In this document: in pieces, positions 7,458 through 16,116 of the stretch
Numbering within the stretch: position 1 is the first letter of the stretch
Layout of the letters: every line of letters starts with the position of its first letter
Source of the DNA: Nonomuraea sp. MG754425
GTDB taxonomy: Bacteria; Actinomycetota; Actinomycetes; Streptosporangiales; Streptosporangiaceae
NCBI RefSeq assembly: GCF_021699195.1
Contig: NZ_SSXE01000165.1
Location: forward strand, 1 to 37,570
Direction: 5' to 3'
Length of the DNA stretch: 37,570 nt
Program-made: the position numbers and the translations under genes
Notes under the pieces: generated by a model
The model's input: only the letters and a program-made list of their open reading frames with translations
The model's database searches: none
What the model was told of the DNA's origin: nothing

Positions 7458-7495
7458 TTGTGGCACTTTGAGTTGGATTTTATGACTATGGAGCG
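7458..7495 (+). promoter_or_regulatory. Promoter of leaderless type for the protease gene
   Basis: TTGTGG (7458-7463) and TATGAC (7481-7486) are 17 bases apart, and the ATG at 7496 follows the -10 box by 9 bases. A GGAG lies only two bases before the ATG, too close for normal initiation, which fits a leaderless transcript starting at or near the A of the ATG. The stretch is AT-rich compared with its surroundings. Confidence 0.5.
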
Positions 7496-8290
7496 ATGGA
7501 GCACGTGCCGCAGGAAGCCGGTGCGGCCGGGGCTCGGGGAGCCGTGGCCGGGAGGGCCCGGCGGCTCGGCGCCGGAGGCGGGGTGCTCGTCGTCGTGGCG
7601 GTGCTGGCGTACTGGCTGGGCAGCGGCAGCGGGAACGGCGGGCAGGCCACGCCCGGACCGAGCCCGACGCCGACGCCCAGCGTGACCCTCACGGCGTCCG
7701 AGGTCTTCGAGAGGGTCGGGCCGTCGGTGGCCGTCATCCAGGCCGGCGAGGCGCTCGGCACCGGGGTGATCGCGGCCGACGACGGGACGATCCTGACCGC
7801 GCACCACGTCGTCGAGGACGCCGACGGCGTCACCGTGCTCTTCGCCGACGGCACCAGGACGAAGGCCGCCGTCACCTCCGCCAACCCCGAACTCGACATC
7901 GCGACCCTCAAGCCCGCCAAGCTGCCGGAGATCGTCGTCCCGGCGACGCTCGGCGGGGCCGTCTCGGTGGGCGCGCCCGTCGTGGCGATCGGCAACCCGC
8001 TCGGCCTGACCTACAGCCTGTCCACCGGCGTCGTGTCGGGCCTGGACCGGACCGCCGGCCGGACGGCCAAGGACGGCGACCTGAAGGGGCTCATCCAGTT
8101 CGACGCCTCCGTCAACCCCGGCAGCTCCGGCGGCCCCCTCCTGGACACGCGCGGCCTGGTCGTCGGGATCGTCGTCTCGATGGCGGACCCGGGAGGCGAC
8201 GAGGCGTTCGCCGGCATCGCGTTCGCGGTCCCGATCGGCGTGGCCCTGGGCGGCGACGAAGGCGACGGCCCGCCGGGCCCCCAGATCTGA
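7496..8290 (+). CDS. Membrane-anchored trypsin-like serine protease (S1C/HtrA type, no PDZ)
   Basis: A 264-residue protein. One transmembrane anchor lies near residues 27-43 (GGGVLVVVAVLAYWLG), followed by a Gly/Pro/Thr linker. The protease domain covers about residues 65-255. The triad is readable as His104 in LTAHHVV, Asp134 in LDIATL and Ser211 in NPGSSGGPLL. The loop VAIGNPLGL is typical of HtrA proteases. No PDZ domain follows, so the enzyme is shorter than DegP or HtrA. The catalytic domain would face outside. The MoxR operon starts 39 bases downstream and is probably cotranscribed, which hints that the protease works with the MoxR/VWA machinery in envelope maintenance (inference). Confidence 0.85.
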   Translation: MEHVPQEAGAAGARGAVAGRARRLGAGGGVLVVVAVLAYWLGSGSGNGGQATPGPSPTPTPSVTLTASEVFERVGPSVAVIQAGEALGTGVIAADDGTILTAHHVVEDADGVTVLFADGTRTKAAVTSANPELDIATLKPAKLPEIVVPATLGGAVSVGAPVVAIGNPLGLTYSLSTGVVSGLDRTAGRTAKDGDLKGLIQFDASVNPGSSGGPLLDTRGLVVGIVVSMADPGGDEAFAGIAFAVPIGVALGGDEGDGPPGPQI

Positions 8291-8329
8291 GAGCAGCAGG
8301 ACCCGAGCCGTCACGAGAAGGAACACCAC

Positions 8330-9319
<990 letters not shown>

Positions 9320-9325
9320 GCCGCC

Positions 9326-10210
9326 ATGGCCACCACCCCCGACAAGCTGCTGCTCCGCCTGGAGTGGAAGGTCGTCCGCAGGCTGGACGGCCGGCTCCAG
9401 GGCGCCCACCGCACCGCGCACCGCGGCGCGGGGATCGACTTCACCGGGCTGCGCGCGTACGGCGAGGGCGACGACGCCCGGCACATCGACTGGAACGTCA
9501 CCGCCCGGCTGGACGAGCCGCACCTGCGCGTGTTCACCGAGGACCGCGAGCTGACGGTGTGGCTCGTGCTCGACCGGTCGGCGTCGATGCTGGCCGGCCG
9601 GCCCGGACGCGGCAAGCACGACGTGCTCGCCGAACTGGCGCTCGTCCTGGCCCGGCTGTTCGGGCGGGGCGGCAACCGCGTCGGCGCGCTGCTGTTCGAC
9701 ACCGGGGTGTCGCGCGTGGTGCCGCCCGGCACGTCCCGGCGGCACGCGCTGCGGATCGGGGCCGAGCTGGCGCGCGCCTCCGGGACGCCCGGCGGGCGTA
9801 CCACCGACCTGGCCGAGATGCTCGACGCGGCCGGCCGGCTCGCCCGCCGCCGCGCGCTCGTCGTCGTGCTGTCGGACTTCATCGGCGACGGCGACTGGGA
9901 ACGCGCGCTCCGGCGGCTGGCCCGGCGGCACGAGGTGGTCGCCCTGCGGATCGTGGACGCGGCCGACGACGTCCTGCCCGAGGCGGGGCTGATCGTGGTC
10001 GAGGACGCCGAGACCGGCGAGCAACTCGTCGTCGACTCCGCCGACCCGCTGCTGCGGGTACGTTTCCGCGAGGCCGTGGACGAGCGCGACGCCCGGCTCG
10101 CGGCGGGCATGCGCCGGGCCGGGGTGCCCGTCCACCGCGTGGACACCGATCGCGACCTGGCCGAGGCGCTCGTCGAGGTCGTCGCCCGGACCCGGGACCG
10201 GTCGCCATGA
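9326..10210 (+). CDS. DUF58 domain-containing protein
   Basis: A 294-residue cytoplasmic protein. It carries the DUF58 hallmark GAGIDFTGLRAYGEGDDARH followed by IDWNVTAR (about residues 34-62). A VWA-like fold follows, with WLVLDRSASM (about 76-85) giving a DxSxS metal site. DUF58 proteins pair with MoxR ATPases and VWA proteins, with a role in complex assembly that is not well defined. Its stop overlaps the ATG of a 16-codon mini-ORF (ATGA). Start ATG 9326 follows the moxR stop by six bases, implying translational coupling. Confidence 0.9.
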   Translation: MATTPDKLLLRLEWKVVRRLDGRLQGAHRTAHRGAGIDFTGLRAYGEGDDARHIDWNVTARLDEPHLRVFTEDRELTVWLVLDRSASMLAGRPGRGKHDVLAELALVLARLFGRGGNRVGALLFDTGVSRVVPPGTSRRHALRIGAELARASGTPGGRTTDLAEMLDAAGRLARRRALVVVLSDFIGDGDWERALRRLARRHEVVALRIVDAADDVLPEAGLIVVEDAETGEQLVVDSADPLLRVRFREAVDERDARLAAGMRRAGVPVHRVDTDRDLAEALVEVVARTRDRSP

Positions 10211-10257
10211 CCGAACACGCAGGGGTCCTCGAGGTCGTCCGCGGAGGGGGATCATGA
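10207..10257 (+). CDS. 16-residue mini-ORF bridging DUF58 and VWA genes
   Basis: ATG 10207 overlaps the DUF58 stop as ATGA, and its own TGA (10255-10257) overlaps the ATG of the next gene (10254) as ATGA. It encodes MTEHAGVLEVVRGGGS. The double overlap would let ribosomes pass from one large gene to the next across an otherwise untranslated 43-base gap. The GGAGGGGG near its end is also the ribosome site for the VWA gene. It may be a coupling device rather than a peptide gene, or chance. Confidence 0.25.
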   Translation: MTEHAGVLEVVRGGGS

Positions 10258-11204
10258 CCCTGTCCGCCCCGCTGCTGCTGGCCGTCGGAGTGCTCGTCAC
10301 GGCGGCGCTCACCTGGGCGGCCGTCGTCTCGGCGCGCCGCCGCTCGGCGGCACTCGCCGCGGCGGGCGTCGCCGTGCGCGGCGGAGGCCGGGCCCACCTC
10401 GGTGCCGGACTGACGATCGCCGGCGTCGCCGTGCTCGCGATCGCCGCCGCCGGCCCGGCCGCCATGGTGCCGGTCCCGCGCGCCGAGGGCACCGTCATCC
10501 TCGCCATGGACGTCTCCAACAGCATGAACGCCGACGACGTCGCCCCCACCCGGCTGGCGGCGGCCCAGCGGGCGGCCCGCGCGTTCGTGCGGGCGCAGCC
10601 TGCCAGTATCGACATCGGAGTCGTCGCCTTCGAACAGGGCGCGCTCACCACCGCCCGTCCCGACGCCGACCACGCCGTCGCGCTCAAAGCCATCGACCGG
10701 CTGAGGACCACCGGCGGCACCTCGCTCGGGACGGCCATCACGGCCTCGCTGTCGGCGATCACCGGCAAGCAGGTGGCCCTCGGCCGCGACGGCACCGCGC
10801 CCGACCTCGGCTACTGGCCGTCCGCGACGATCGTGATCTTCTCCGACGGGCAGAACCGGGGCGCGGACCTCGAACCGGCCGCCGCGCTGGCCCAGCGGGC
10901 GGGTGTGCACGTCCACACCGTCGGGGTCGGCACCACGGCCGGGGCGACGGTGCAGGTGGACGGCTACCACCTGCGGACCGCTCTGGAGGAGGAGACCCTC
11001 ACCTTGATCGCGCAGACCACGGGCGGCGGCTACCACCCCGCCTCCGACGCCGCGCGGCTCGACGGGATCGCCGACACGATCGACCTGCGGCTGACCGTCT
11101 CCGACGAGCCGCTGCCGCTCGCCGGCGGGCTCATCTGGCTCGCCCTCGCGCTGCTCACCGGGGGAGCGGCGGTCACCGTGCTCCGGTCCGGGCGGGTGAT
11201 CTGA
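10254..11204 (+). CDS. VWA domain-containing membrane protein (BatA-like)
   Basis: A 316-residue protein with two N-terminal membrane spans (about residues 5-27 and 49-70) and a C-terminal span near 290-312. Between them is a von Willebrand factor A domain. The MIDAS motif DVSNSMN sits near residue 85, the metal-site threonine in TTGGTSLG, and IVIFSDGQN follows. This resembles aerotolerance (Bat) proteins and other VWA partners of MoxR ATPases, with the VWA domain outside or at the membrane face. GGAGGGGG lies 4-10 bases upstream of the ATG. It is separated from the following paralogue by zero bases. Confidence 0.88.
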   Translation: MTLSAPLLLAVGVLVTAALTWAAVVSARRRSAALAAAGVAVRGGGRAHLGAGLTIAGVAVLAIAAAGPAAMVPVPRAEGTVILAMDVSNSMNADDVAPTRLAAAQRAARAFVRAQPASIDIGVVAFEQGALTTARPDADHAVALKAIDRLRTTGGTSLGTAITASLSAITGKQVALGRDGTAPDLGYWPSATIVIFSDGQNRGADLEPAAALAQRAGVHVHTVGVGTTAGATVQVDGYHLRTALEEETLTLIAQTTGGGYHPASDAARLDGIADTIDLRLTVSDEPLPLAGGLIWLALALLTGGAAVTVLRSGRVI

Positions 11205-12278
11205 ATGGCGTTCGCGTGGCCGTGGGCGCTGCTGTCCGTCCTGATCATCCCGCTGATCCTCGCCATCCGCTGGTGGGCGCGCCGCCGCCGCCGGCGCGCC
11301 GCCGTCCGCGTGACCTCGATCGCGCTCGTACGCGCCGCGCTGCCCGGCCGGACCCGCTGGACGCGGCGGATCCCGCCGGCGCTGCTCGTCGCGGGGCTCG
11401 CGCTGCTGGCGGTCGGGGCCGCGCGGCCCCAGGCGTCGCTGCCGGTGCCGATGACGTCGGCGACGATCCTGCTCGCGCTCGACACCTCCGGCTCCATGTG
11501 CGCCACGGACGTCGATCCCAACCGGCTCACCGCCGCCAGGAAGGCCGCCGCGGACTTCATCGAGTCGCAGCGGGGCGGCCCGCGCATCGGCCTGGTCACC
11601 TTCGCGGGCACCGCCGGGCTGATCGTCCCGCCCACCGACGACACCGACGCGCTGATCGAGGCGCTGGACGGCCTGACCACCTACCGCGGCACCGCGATCG
11701 GGCAGGCCATGCTGACCTCGATCGACGCCATCGCGGACGTCGATCCGTCGGTCGCCCCCACCGGCGCGACCCCTCCGGCGAACGGCCAGGCGGGCTACGC
11801 CGGCGCGGCGATCGTCGTGCTCACCGACGGCGCCAACACCCAGGGCGTCGACCCGCAGACCGCCGCGCGGGAGGCGGCCCTGCGCCGTGTCCGCGTCTTC
11901 ACCATCGGCTTCGGCACCACGAACCCCGCCCCCATGGTCTGCGACAGCTCCCAGGTCGACAGCCGCGGCTTCGGCGGGTGGGGCCGCGGTTCCGGCGGCT
12001 GGGGCGGCTTCGACCGGGGTGGCCGCAACATCCGTGTGATCGACGAGCCCGCGCTCAAGGAGATCGCCCGCACCACCGGCGGCTCCTACCAGCGCGCCGA
12101 GGACGCCGGCCAGCTCCAGAACGCCCTGGACAACCTTCCCGGCAGCTTCACCGTCATCCACCAGCAGGTCGACACGTCCGCCGCCTTCGCCGCGGGCGGC
12201 GCCCTGCTCGTCACCGCGGCCCTGTCCCTCTCCCTCTGGTGGAACCGCCCCCGCCCTCCGGGCCGGGCGTCCGCGTGA
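11205..12278 (+). CDS. VWA domain-containing membrane protein (BatA/BatB-like)
   Basis: A 357-residue protein with the short N-terminal Bat domain (WPWALLSVLIIPLILAIRWW) followed by an Arg-rich cytoplasmic patch. A second span covers about residues 62-74. The VWA domain has an intact MIDAS (LALDTSGSMCATD, near residue 90), GLTTYRGTAIG and VVLTDGANT. A C-terminal span near 325-345 follows. An unusual Gly/Trp/Arg-rich insertion of about 20 residues near 250-272 (FGGWGRGSGGWGGFDRGGRN) sits inside the VWA domain and is absent from the neighbouring paralogue. It is the last gene of the MoxR operon and is tandem with, but not very similar to, the upstream VWA gene. Confidence 0.88.
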   Translation: MAFAWPWALLSVLIIPLILAIRWWARRRRRRAAVRVTSIALVRAALPGRTRWTRRIPPALLVAGLALLAVGAARPQASLPVPMTSATILLALDTSGSMCATDVDPNRLTAARKAAADFIESQRGGPRIGLVTFAGTAGLIVPPTDDTDALIEALDGLTTYRGTAIGQAMLTSIDAIADVDPSVAPTGATPPANGQAGYAGAAIVVLTDGANTQGVDPQTAAREAALRRVRVFTIGFGTTNPAPMVCDSSQVDSRGFGGWGRGSGGWGGFDRGGRNIRVIDEPALKEIARTTGGSYQRAEDAGQLQNALDNLPGSFTVIHQQVDTSAAFAAGGALLVTAALSLSLWWNRPRPPGRASA

Positions 12279-12326
12279 CCGCAACGGCCGGGCGGATCCC
12301 GGCCGGCCGTCCTACACTGGCCGATC

Positions 12327-13202
12327 GTGGACTGGATCGAGCGGGTCGCCGAGATCCGGCGCTGGACCAGGGGCGGGGAGCGCGCGCCGCACAAGCCGCT
12401 GCTCCTGCTGTACGCCCTGGGCCGGTTCCAGCGGAACGGCAACCGTCCCATCGCGTTCAGCGCCGCCGAGGCCGAACTCAAGAAGCTGCTCAAGGAGTAC
12501 GGCCCGCCGCGCGACACCAGCCCCGGCTACCCGTTCCACCACCTGACGACCGACGGCCTGTGGCTGGTCGACACCCGGCACGGCGCCGGCAGTCCCGGCC
12601 CCGGGCTGGGCCGCCTGCGCGACAGCGAGGCCGCCGGCCGCCTGCACCCCGACCTGGCCCGCGCGCTGTCGGAGGAGCCCGGCCTGCTCGGGCGCATCGC
12701 CCGCCACCTCCTCGACGCCAACTTCGCCCCGTCCCTGCACGCGGACCTGTGCCTGCTGACCGGCCTGGACCTGGAGACGCCGGCAACCGGCACGGAGCTC
12801 ACCAAGCGCCGCGATCCGGGCTTCCGCGACCGGGTGCTCATGGCGTACGAGTACTGCTGCGCGTTCTGCTCCTACGACGGCTGGCTGGACGGTGCGGTGG
12901 TGGGCCTGGACGCGGCGCACGTGCGCTGGTGGGCCTTCGACGGCCCCGACGACGTGGCGAACGGGTTGTGCCTGTGCGCGATCCATCACAAGCTGTTCGA
13001 CAAGGGAGTGCTCGGGTTGACCGAGGAGCACGCCATCGCGGTCTCGGCCAGGTTCGTGGGGCGGTCGGGGGCCTCCCGCGACATGGTGCTCGCGCTGGCC
13101 GGCCGTCCCGCGCGCAGGCCGCAGCCCGGTCTGGACGCCGTCGATCGGGAGCACCTCGGCTGGCACGGCCGTCAGGTCTTCCGCACGCCCGCCCGCGGCT
13201 GA
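12327..13202 (+). CDS. Putative phosphorothioate-dependent HNH restriction endonuclease (ScoMcrA-type)
   Basis: A 291-residue protein. The N-terminal half (about 1-160) has the pattern of the sulfur-binding domain of type IV McrA-like enzymes: DWIERVAEIRRWTRGGERAP, HKPLLLLYALGRF, then YGPPRDTSPGYPFHHLTTDGLW. The C-terminal half carries an HNH nuclease with paired cysteines (CCAFCSYDG, about 176-184), GLDAAHV and LCAIHHKLFDKGV. Characterised relatives such as ScoMcrA cut DNA near phosphorothioate linkages made by Dnd systems. No dnd genes are in the window, consistent with a cell that excludes such DNA. GTG 12327 follows TACACT (12313-12318) by 8 bases and has no ribosome site, so it is probably leaderless. 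Specificity is inferred from family resemblance. Confidence 0.8.
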   Translation: MDWIERVAEIRRWTRGGERAPHKPLLLLYALGRFQRNGNRPIAFSAAEAELKKLLKEYGPPRDTSPGYPFHHLTTDGLWLVDTRHGAGSPGPGLGRLRDSEAAGRLHPDLARALSEEPGLLGRIARHLLDANFAPSLHADLCLLTGLDLETPATGTELTKRRDPGFRDRVLMAYEYCCAFCSYDGWLDGAVVGLDAAHVRWWAFDGPDDVANGLCLCAIHHKLFDKGVLGLTEEHAIAVSARFVGRSGASRDMVLALAGRPARRPQPGLDAVDREHLGWHGRQVFRTPARG

Positions 13203-13208
13203 GGCAGA

Positions 13209-13230
13209 TTCTGCAATGACGTTCTAGAAT
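13209..13230 (+). promoter_or_regulatory. Palindromic operator and -10 candidate upstream of the SDR operon
   Basis: The 76-base gap before the SDR gene contains an 8-bp perfect palindrome TTCTAGAA (13222-13229). Around it, GATTCT (from 13208) and AGAATC (to 13231) form a wider inverted repeat with a 12-base spacer. TAGAAT (13225-13230) is a reasonable -10 box; no good -35 is visible, as expected for an activator- or repressor-controlled promoter. A ribosome site (AGGAGAGG, about 13264-13271) precedes ATG 13279. Confidence 0.45.
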
Positions 13231-13278
13231 CACCCCAGAAGATCCACGAGCCGGCGAGAGTCCCAGGAGAGGACGGCC

Positions 13279-14061
13279 ATGGGCGTACTGGAAGGCAAGG
13301 TCGCAGTCGTCACCGGAGCGAGCAGGGGCATCGGCGCCGCGATAGCCGTACGGCTGGCGGCCGAGGGCGCGAAGGTGGTCGCCGCCGCCCGTACCGTCGA
13401 GGCGTCGCAGAGCCGCCTCGAAGGGACGATCGGCGACACCGTCGCGCGGATCGAGGCGGCCGGCGGCACCGCCTTCGCCCAGGCCACCGACCTGTCACGG
13501 GAGCCCGACAGGACGGCGCTCATCGAGGCCGCGACCCAGCGGTACGGCGCGGTCGACATCCTCGTCAACAACGCCGCCGTCACCTACTTCACACCGGTGC
13601 CGGAGTTCACCGACCGCCGCTACCGCCTGATGTTCGAGGTGCAGGTGAACGCCCCCTTCCACCTCGCCCAACTGGTCGTGCCCGGGATGCGGGAACGCGG
13701 CGCGGGCTGGATACTCAACATCTCCTCCATCGCCGCCCGCCACCCGTCGTTCCCGCCCGGCGCGTACGCCGGCTTCGGCGGCACGGTGTACGGGATGTGC
13801 AAGGCCGCGCTCGAACGCTTCACCACGGGCCTGGCCGCCGAACTCTACGCCGACGACATCGCGGTGAACGCGCTCTCGCCGAACCAGGTCGTCCCCACCC
13901 CCGGCACCCTGTTCCACCGTCTCACCAGCGACGACGACCCCGACGCCGAGCCGCCCGGCGTCATGGCCGAGGCCGCCCTCGCGCTGTGCCACCGCCCGGC
14001 CGCGCAGCTCACCGGCCGCATCGCCTACTCCCAGGACCTGCTGGCCGAACTCAGAGGGTGA
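13279..14061 (+). CDS. Short-chain dehydrogenase/reductase (SDR)
   Basis: A 260-residue classical SDR. The NAD(P) site VTGASRGIGAAIA is at about residues 10-22 and DILVNNAAVTYF at about 93-104. The catalytic Ser lies in LNISSIAARH and the Tyr/Lys pair in TVYGMCKAALERF. Arginines after the first beta-alpha unit hint at NADPH use. A 12-residue proline/glycine loop (HPSFPPGAYAGFGG) separates the Ser from the catalytic Tyr and is longer than usual, suggesting a substrate-specific lid. The amidohydrolase gene begins 35 bases later and the broken P450 after that, so the three probably formed one catabolic or tailoring operon. The substrate is unknown. Confidence 0.9.
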   Translation: MGVLEGKVAVVTGASRGIGAAIAVRLAAEGAKVVAAARTVEASQSRLEGTIGDTVARIEAAGGTAFAQATDLSREPDRTALIEAATQRYGAVDILVNNAAVTYFTPVPEFTDRRYRLMFEVQVNAPFHLAQLVVPGMRERGAGWILNISSIAARHPSFPPGAYAGFGGTVYGMCKAALERFTTGLAAELYADDIAVNALSPNQVVPTPGTLFHRLTSDDDPDAEPPGVMAEAALALCHRPAAQLTGRIAYSQDLLAELRG

Positions 14062-14096
14062 CGGATCCCACACACACGGGAGCGGGGGAGAGCGAC

Positions 14097-14990
14097 ATGA
14101 ACGATCACCACGTGCCTCCGGAGGCCGCCGAGATCCACCGGTTCCGGACGCGGCTCGGCCTGCCCGGCCTGATCGACGTGCACACCCACTTCATGCCCGA
14201 ACGCGTCCTGCACAAGGTGTGGGCCTACTTCGACGCGAACGGCCCGCTGACCGGCGGCCTCGCCTGGCCGATCACCTATCGCCAGGACGAGGCGGCACGG
14301 GCCGCGCTGCTCCGCGAGTTCGGCGTCCGGGCCTTCACCTCGATGCTCTACCCGCACAAGCCGGGCATGGCCCGGTGGCTGAACGCGTGGGCGGCCGACT
14401 TCGCCCACCGCACCCCCGGCTGCCTGCACACCGCCACCCTCCACCCGGAGCCGGACACCGAGGCGTACGTCCGCGAGGCCGTCGAGGCAGGCGCGCGGGT
14501 GTTCAAGGCGCACGTGCAGGTGGGGGCGTACGACCCGGCCGACGAACTGCTCCAGCGGGCATGGGGCGTACTGGCCGAGGCGGGCGTCCCCGTGGTGATC
14601 CACTGCGGCTCCGGGCCCGCGCGCGGCAAGCACACCGGCCCGGAGCCGATCGCGCGGGTGCTGGCGCGGCACCCGCGGCTGCGACTGATCATCGCCCATC
14701 TGGGGATGCCCGAGTACGAGGACTTCCTGGACCTCGCGGAACGCCACGACCAGGTCCTGCTGGACACGACGATGGCGTTCACCGACTTCACCGAGGGCTA
14801 CCTGCCGTTTCCCCGCCGGGCCCTGCCCCGGCTCGCCGCGCTCGGCGACCGCGTCCTGCTCGGCTCCGACTTCCCCAACCTCCCCTACCCCTACGTGCAC
14901 CAGCTCCACGCCCTCGACCGGCTGGGGCTCGGCGAGGAGTGGCTGCGGGCGGTGTGCCACGACAACGCGGCACGGCTGTTCGGAGTGTGA
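14097..14990 (+). CDS. Amidohydrolase-2 family metal-dependent hydrolase
   Basis: A 297-residue TIM-barrel protein of the PF04909 type. The metal-binding HxH is in LIDVHTHFMPE (near residue 25), a further histidine in VVIHCGSG (about 163), another in LIIAHLGMPEYEDF, and the late aspartate in LLGSDFPNLPY. A lysine in FKAHVQVGAY lies on the central strand. The family includes decarboxylases (ACMSD-like) and lactone or amide hydrolases; sequence alone does not decide. ATG 14097 follows GGGGGAGAG by about 5 bases. It lies in the same direction as the SDR gene and probably in the same transcript. Confidence 0.85.
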   Translation: MNDHHVPPEAAEIHRFRTRLGLPGLIDVHTHFMPERVLHKVWAYFDANGPLTGGLAWPITYRQDEAARAALLREFGVRAFTSMLYPHKPGMARWLNAWAADFAHRTPGCLHTATLHPEPDTEAYVREAVEAGARVFKAHVQVGAYDPADELLQRAWGVLAEAGVPVVIHCGSGPARGKHTGPEPIARVLARHPRLRLIIAHLGMPEYEDFLDLAERHDQVLLDTTMAFTDFTEGYLPFPRRALPRLAALGDRVLLGSDFPNLPYPYVHQLHALDRLGLGEEWLRAVCHDNAARLFGV

Positions 14991-15115
14991 ACGATCGAGG
15001 GTGCCGGGCGCGGCGTCGTGTCAGCGGTCACGTCAGCACGGCGACAGCCCGATGTCAGGACGATCGGCGAAGGTGAAGGCCACGAACCGGAACCACCGCG
15101 AGATGAGGAATGGTC

Positions 15116-16103
15116 ATGGCCGACTCCGTCCACACCATCACGACGATGCCGGCGTCGCGCCGGCCCGGCTGTCCCTTCGACCCGCCCGCGGAGCTGACCG
15201 AGGCCCGCGAGCACGGCCCGATCAGCCGCTTCCCGTTCCCCGACGGACACCAGGGCTGGCTGGTCACCGGCTTCGACCTGGCCCGGTCGGTGCTCGCCGA
15301 CCCGCGGTTCAGCTCGCGCAAGGAGCTCATGCGCCACCACCCGCTGATCGACTACGGCGACATCGAGGTGCCTCCGGCCCCGCCCGGCGAGTTCCTGCTC
15401 ATGGACGACCCCCAGCACAGACACGTTCCTCAGCGGGGAGACCAGCGACGAGGAGCTGATCGCGGCCTACACCGGCACCCAGCAGTACCTCGCGGAACTG
15501 GTCGCCGCCAAGCGCGCCCACCCCACCGACGACGTGCTCAGCGACCTCACCGACAGCGACCTCACCGACGAGGAGCTGCGCGGCGTCGCCCTGATCCTGC
15601 TCGCCGCCGGCCTCGACACCACCGCCAACATGCTCGCCCTCGGCACCTTCGCGCTGCTGCGCAACCCGGCGCAACTGGCCGCGCTGCGCAGCGACCCCGC
15701 ACTCGCCGACCAGGCCGTCGAGGAACTGCTGCGCTACCTGAGCGTCGCCAAGCAGTTCATGCGAACGGCCCTGGAGGACGTCGAACTCGGCGGCCAGACC
15801 ATCACGGCCGGCTCGGCGGTCATCCTGTCCTTCCACACCGCCAACCGCGACCCCGGCCGCTTCCCCGACCCCCACACCCTCGACCTCGGCCGCAAGGACG
15901 GCGGGCACCTGGCCTTCGGCCACGGCATCCACCAGTGCCTGGGCCAGCAACTCGCCCGCGTCGAGCTGCGCGTCGCCCTCCCCGCGCTGGTCAACCGCTT
16001 CCCGACGCTACGCCTGGCCGTACCCGCCGACGAGATCCCGCTGCGCCCCGAGACCGCCGACATCTACGGCGTCAAGAGCCTCCCGGTCACCTGGGACGCC
16101 TGA
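15116..16103 (+). pseudogene. Cytochrome P450, broken by an internal deletion and frameshift
   Basis: Two halves of one bacterial class I P450 are read in different frames. From ATG 15116 the N-terminal half runs to EFLLMDDPQH near base 15418. From about 15420 a second frame starts abruptly at DTFLSGETSDEELIAAY and continues to a natural end at 16103. The second half has the I-helix oxygen-binding motif AAGLDTTANML, the K-helix VEELLRYL (ExxR) and the heme-thiolate signature FGHGIHQCLGQ. A typical P450 has about 80 more residues between these halves (C-helix through G-helix region). Roughly 230-250 bases have therefore been lost and the frame shifted by one. Heme ligation sequence is intact but no full enzyme can be made. 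ATG 15116 is preferred over ATG 15110 because GAGG (15105-15108) is correctly spaced for it. Confidence 0.85.
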
Positions 16104-16116
16104 CGAGCCGCGCCGC

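Noticed and set aside
9879..12284. An 801-codon minus-strand open frame opposite the VWA genes
   Set aside because: Same cause: low-complexity Arg/Gly/Asp translation antisense to well-supported VWA proteins.
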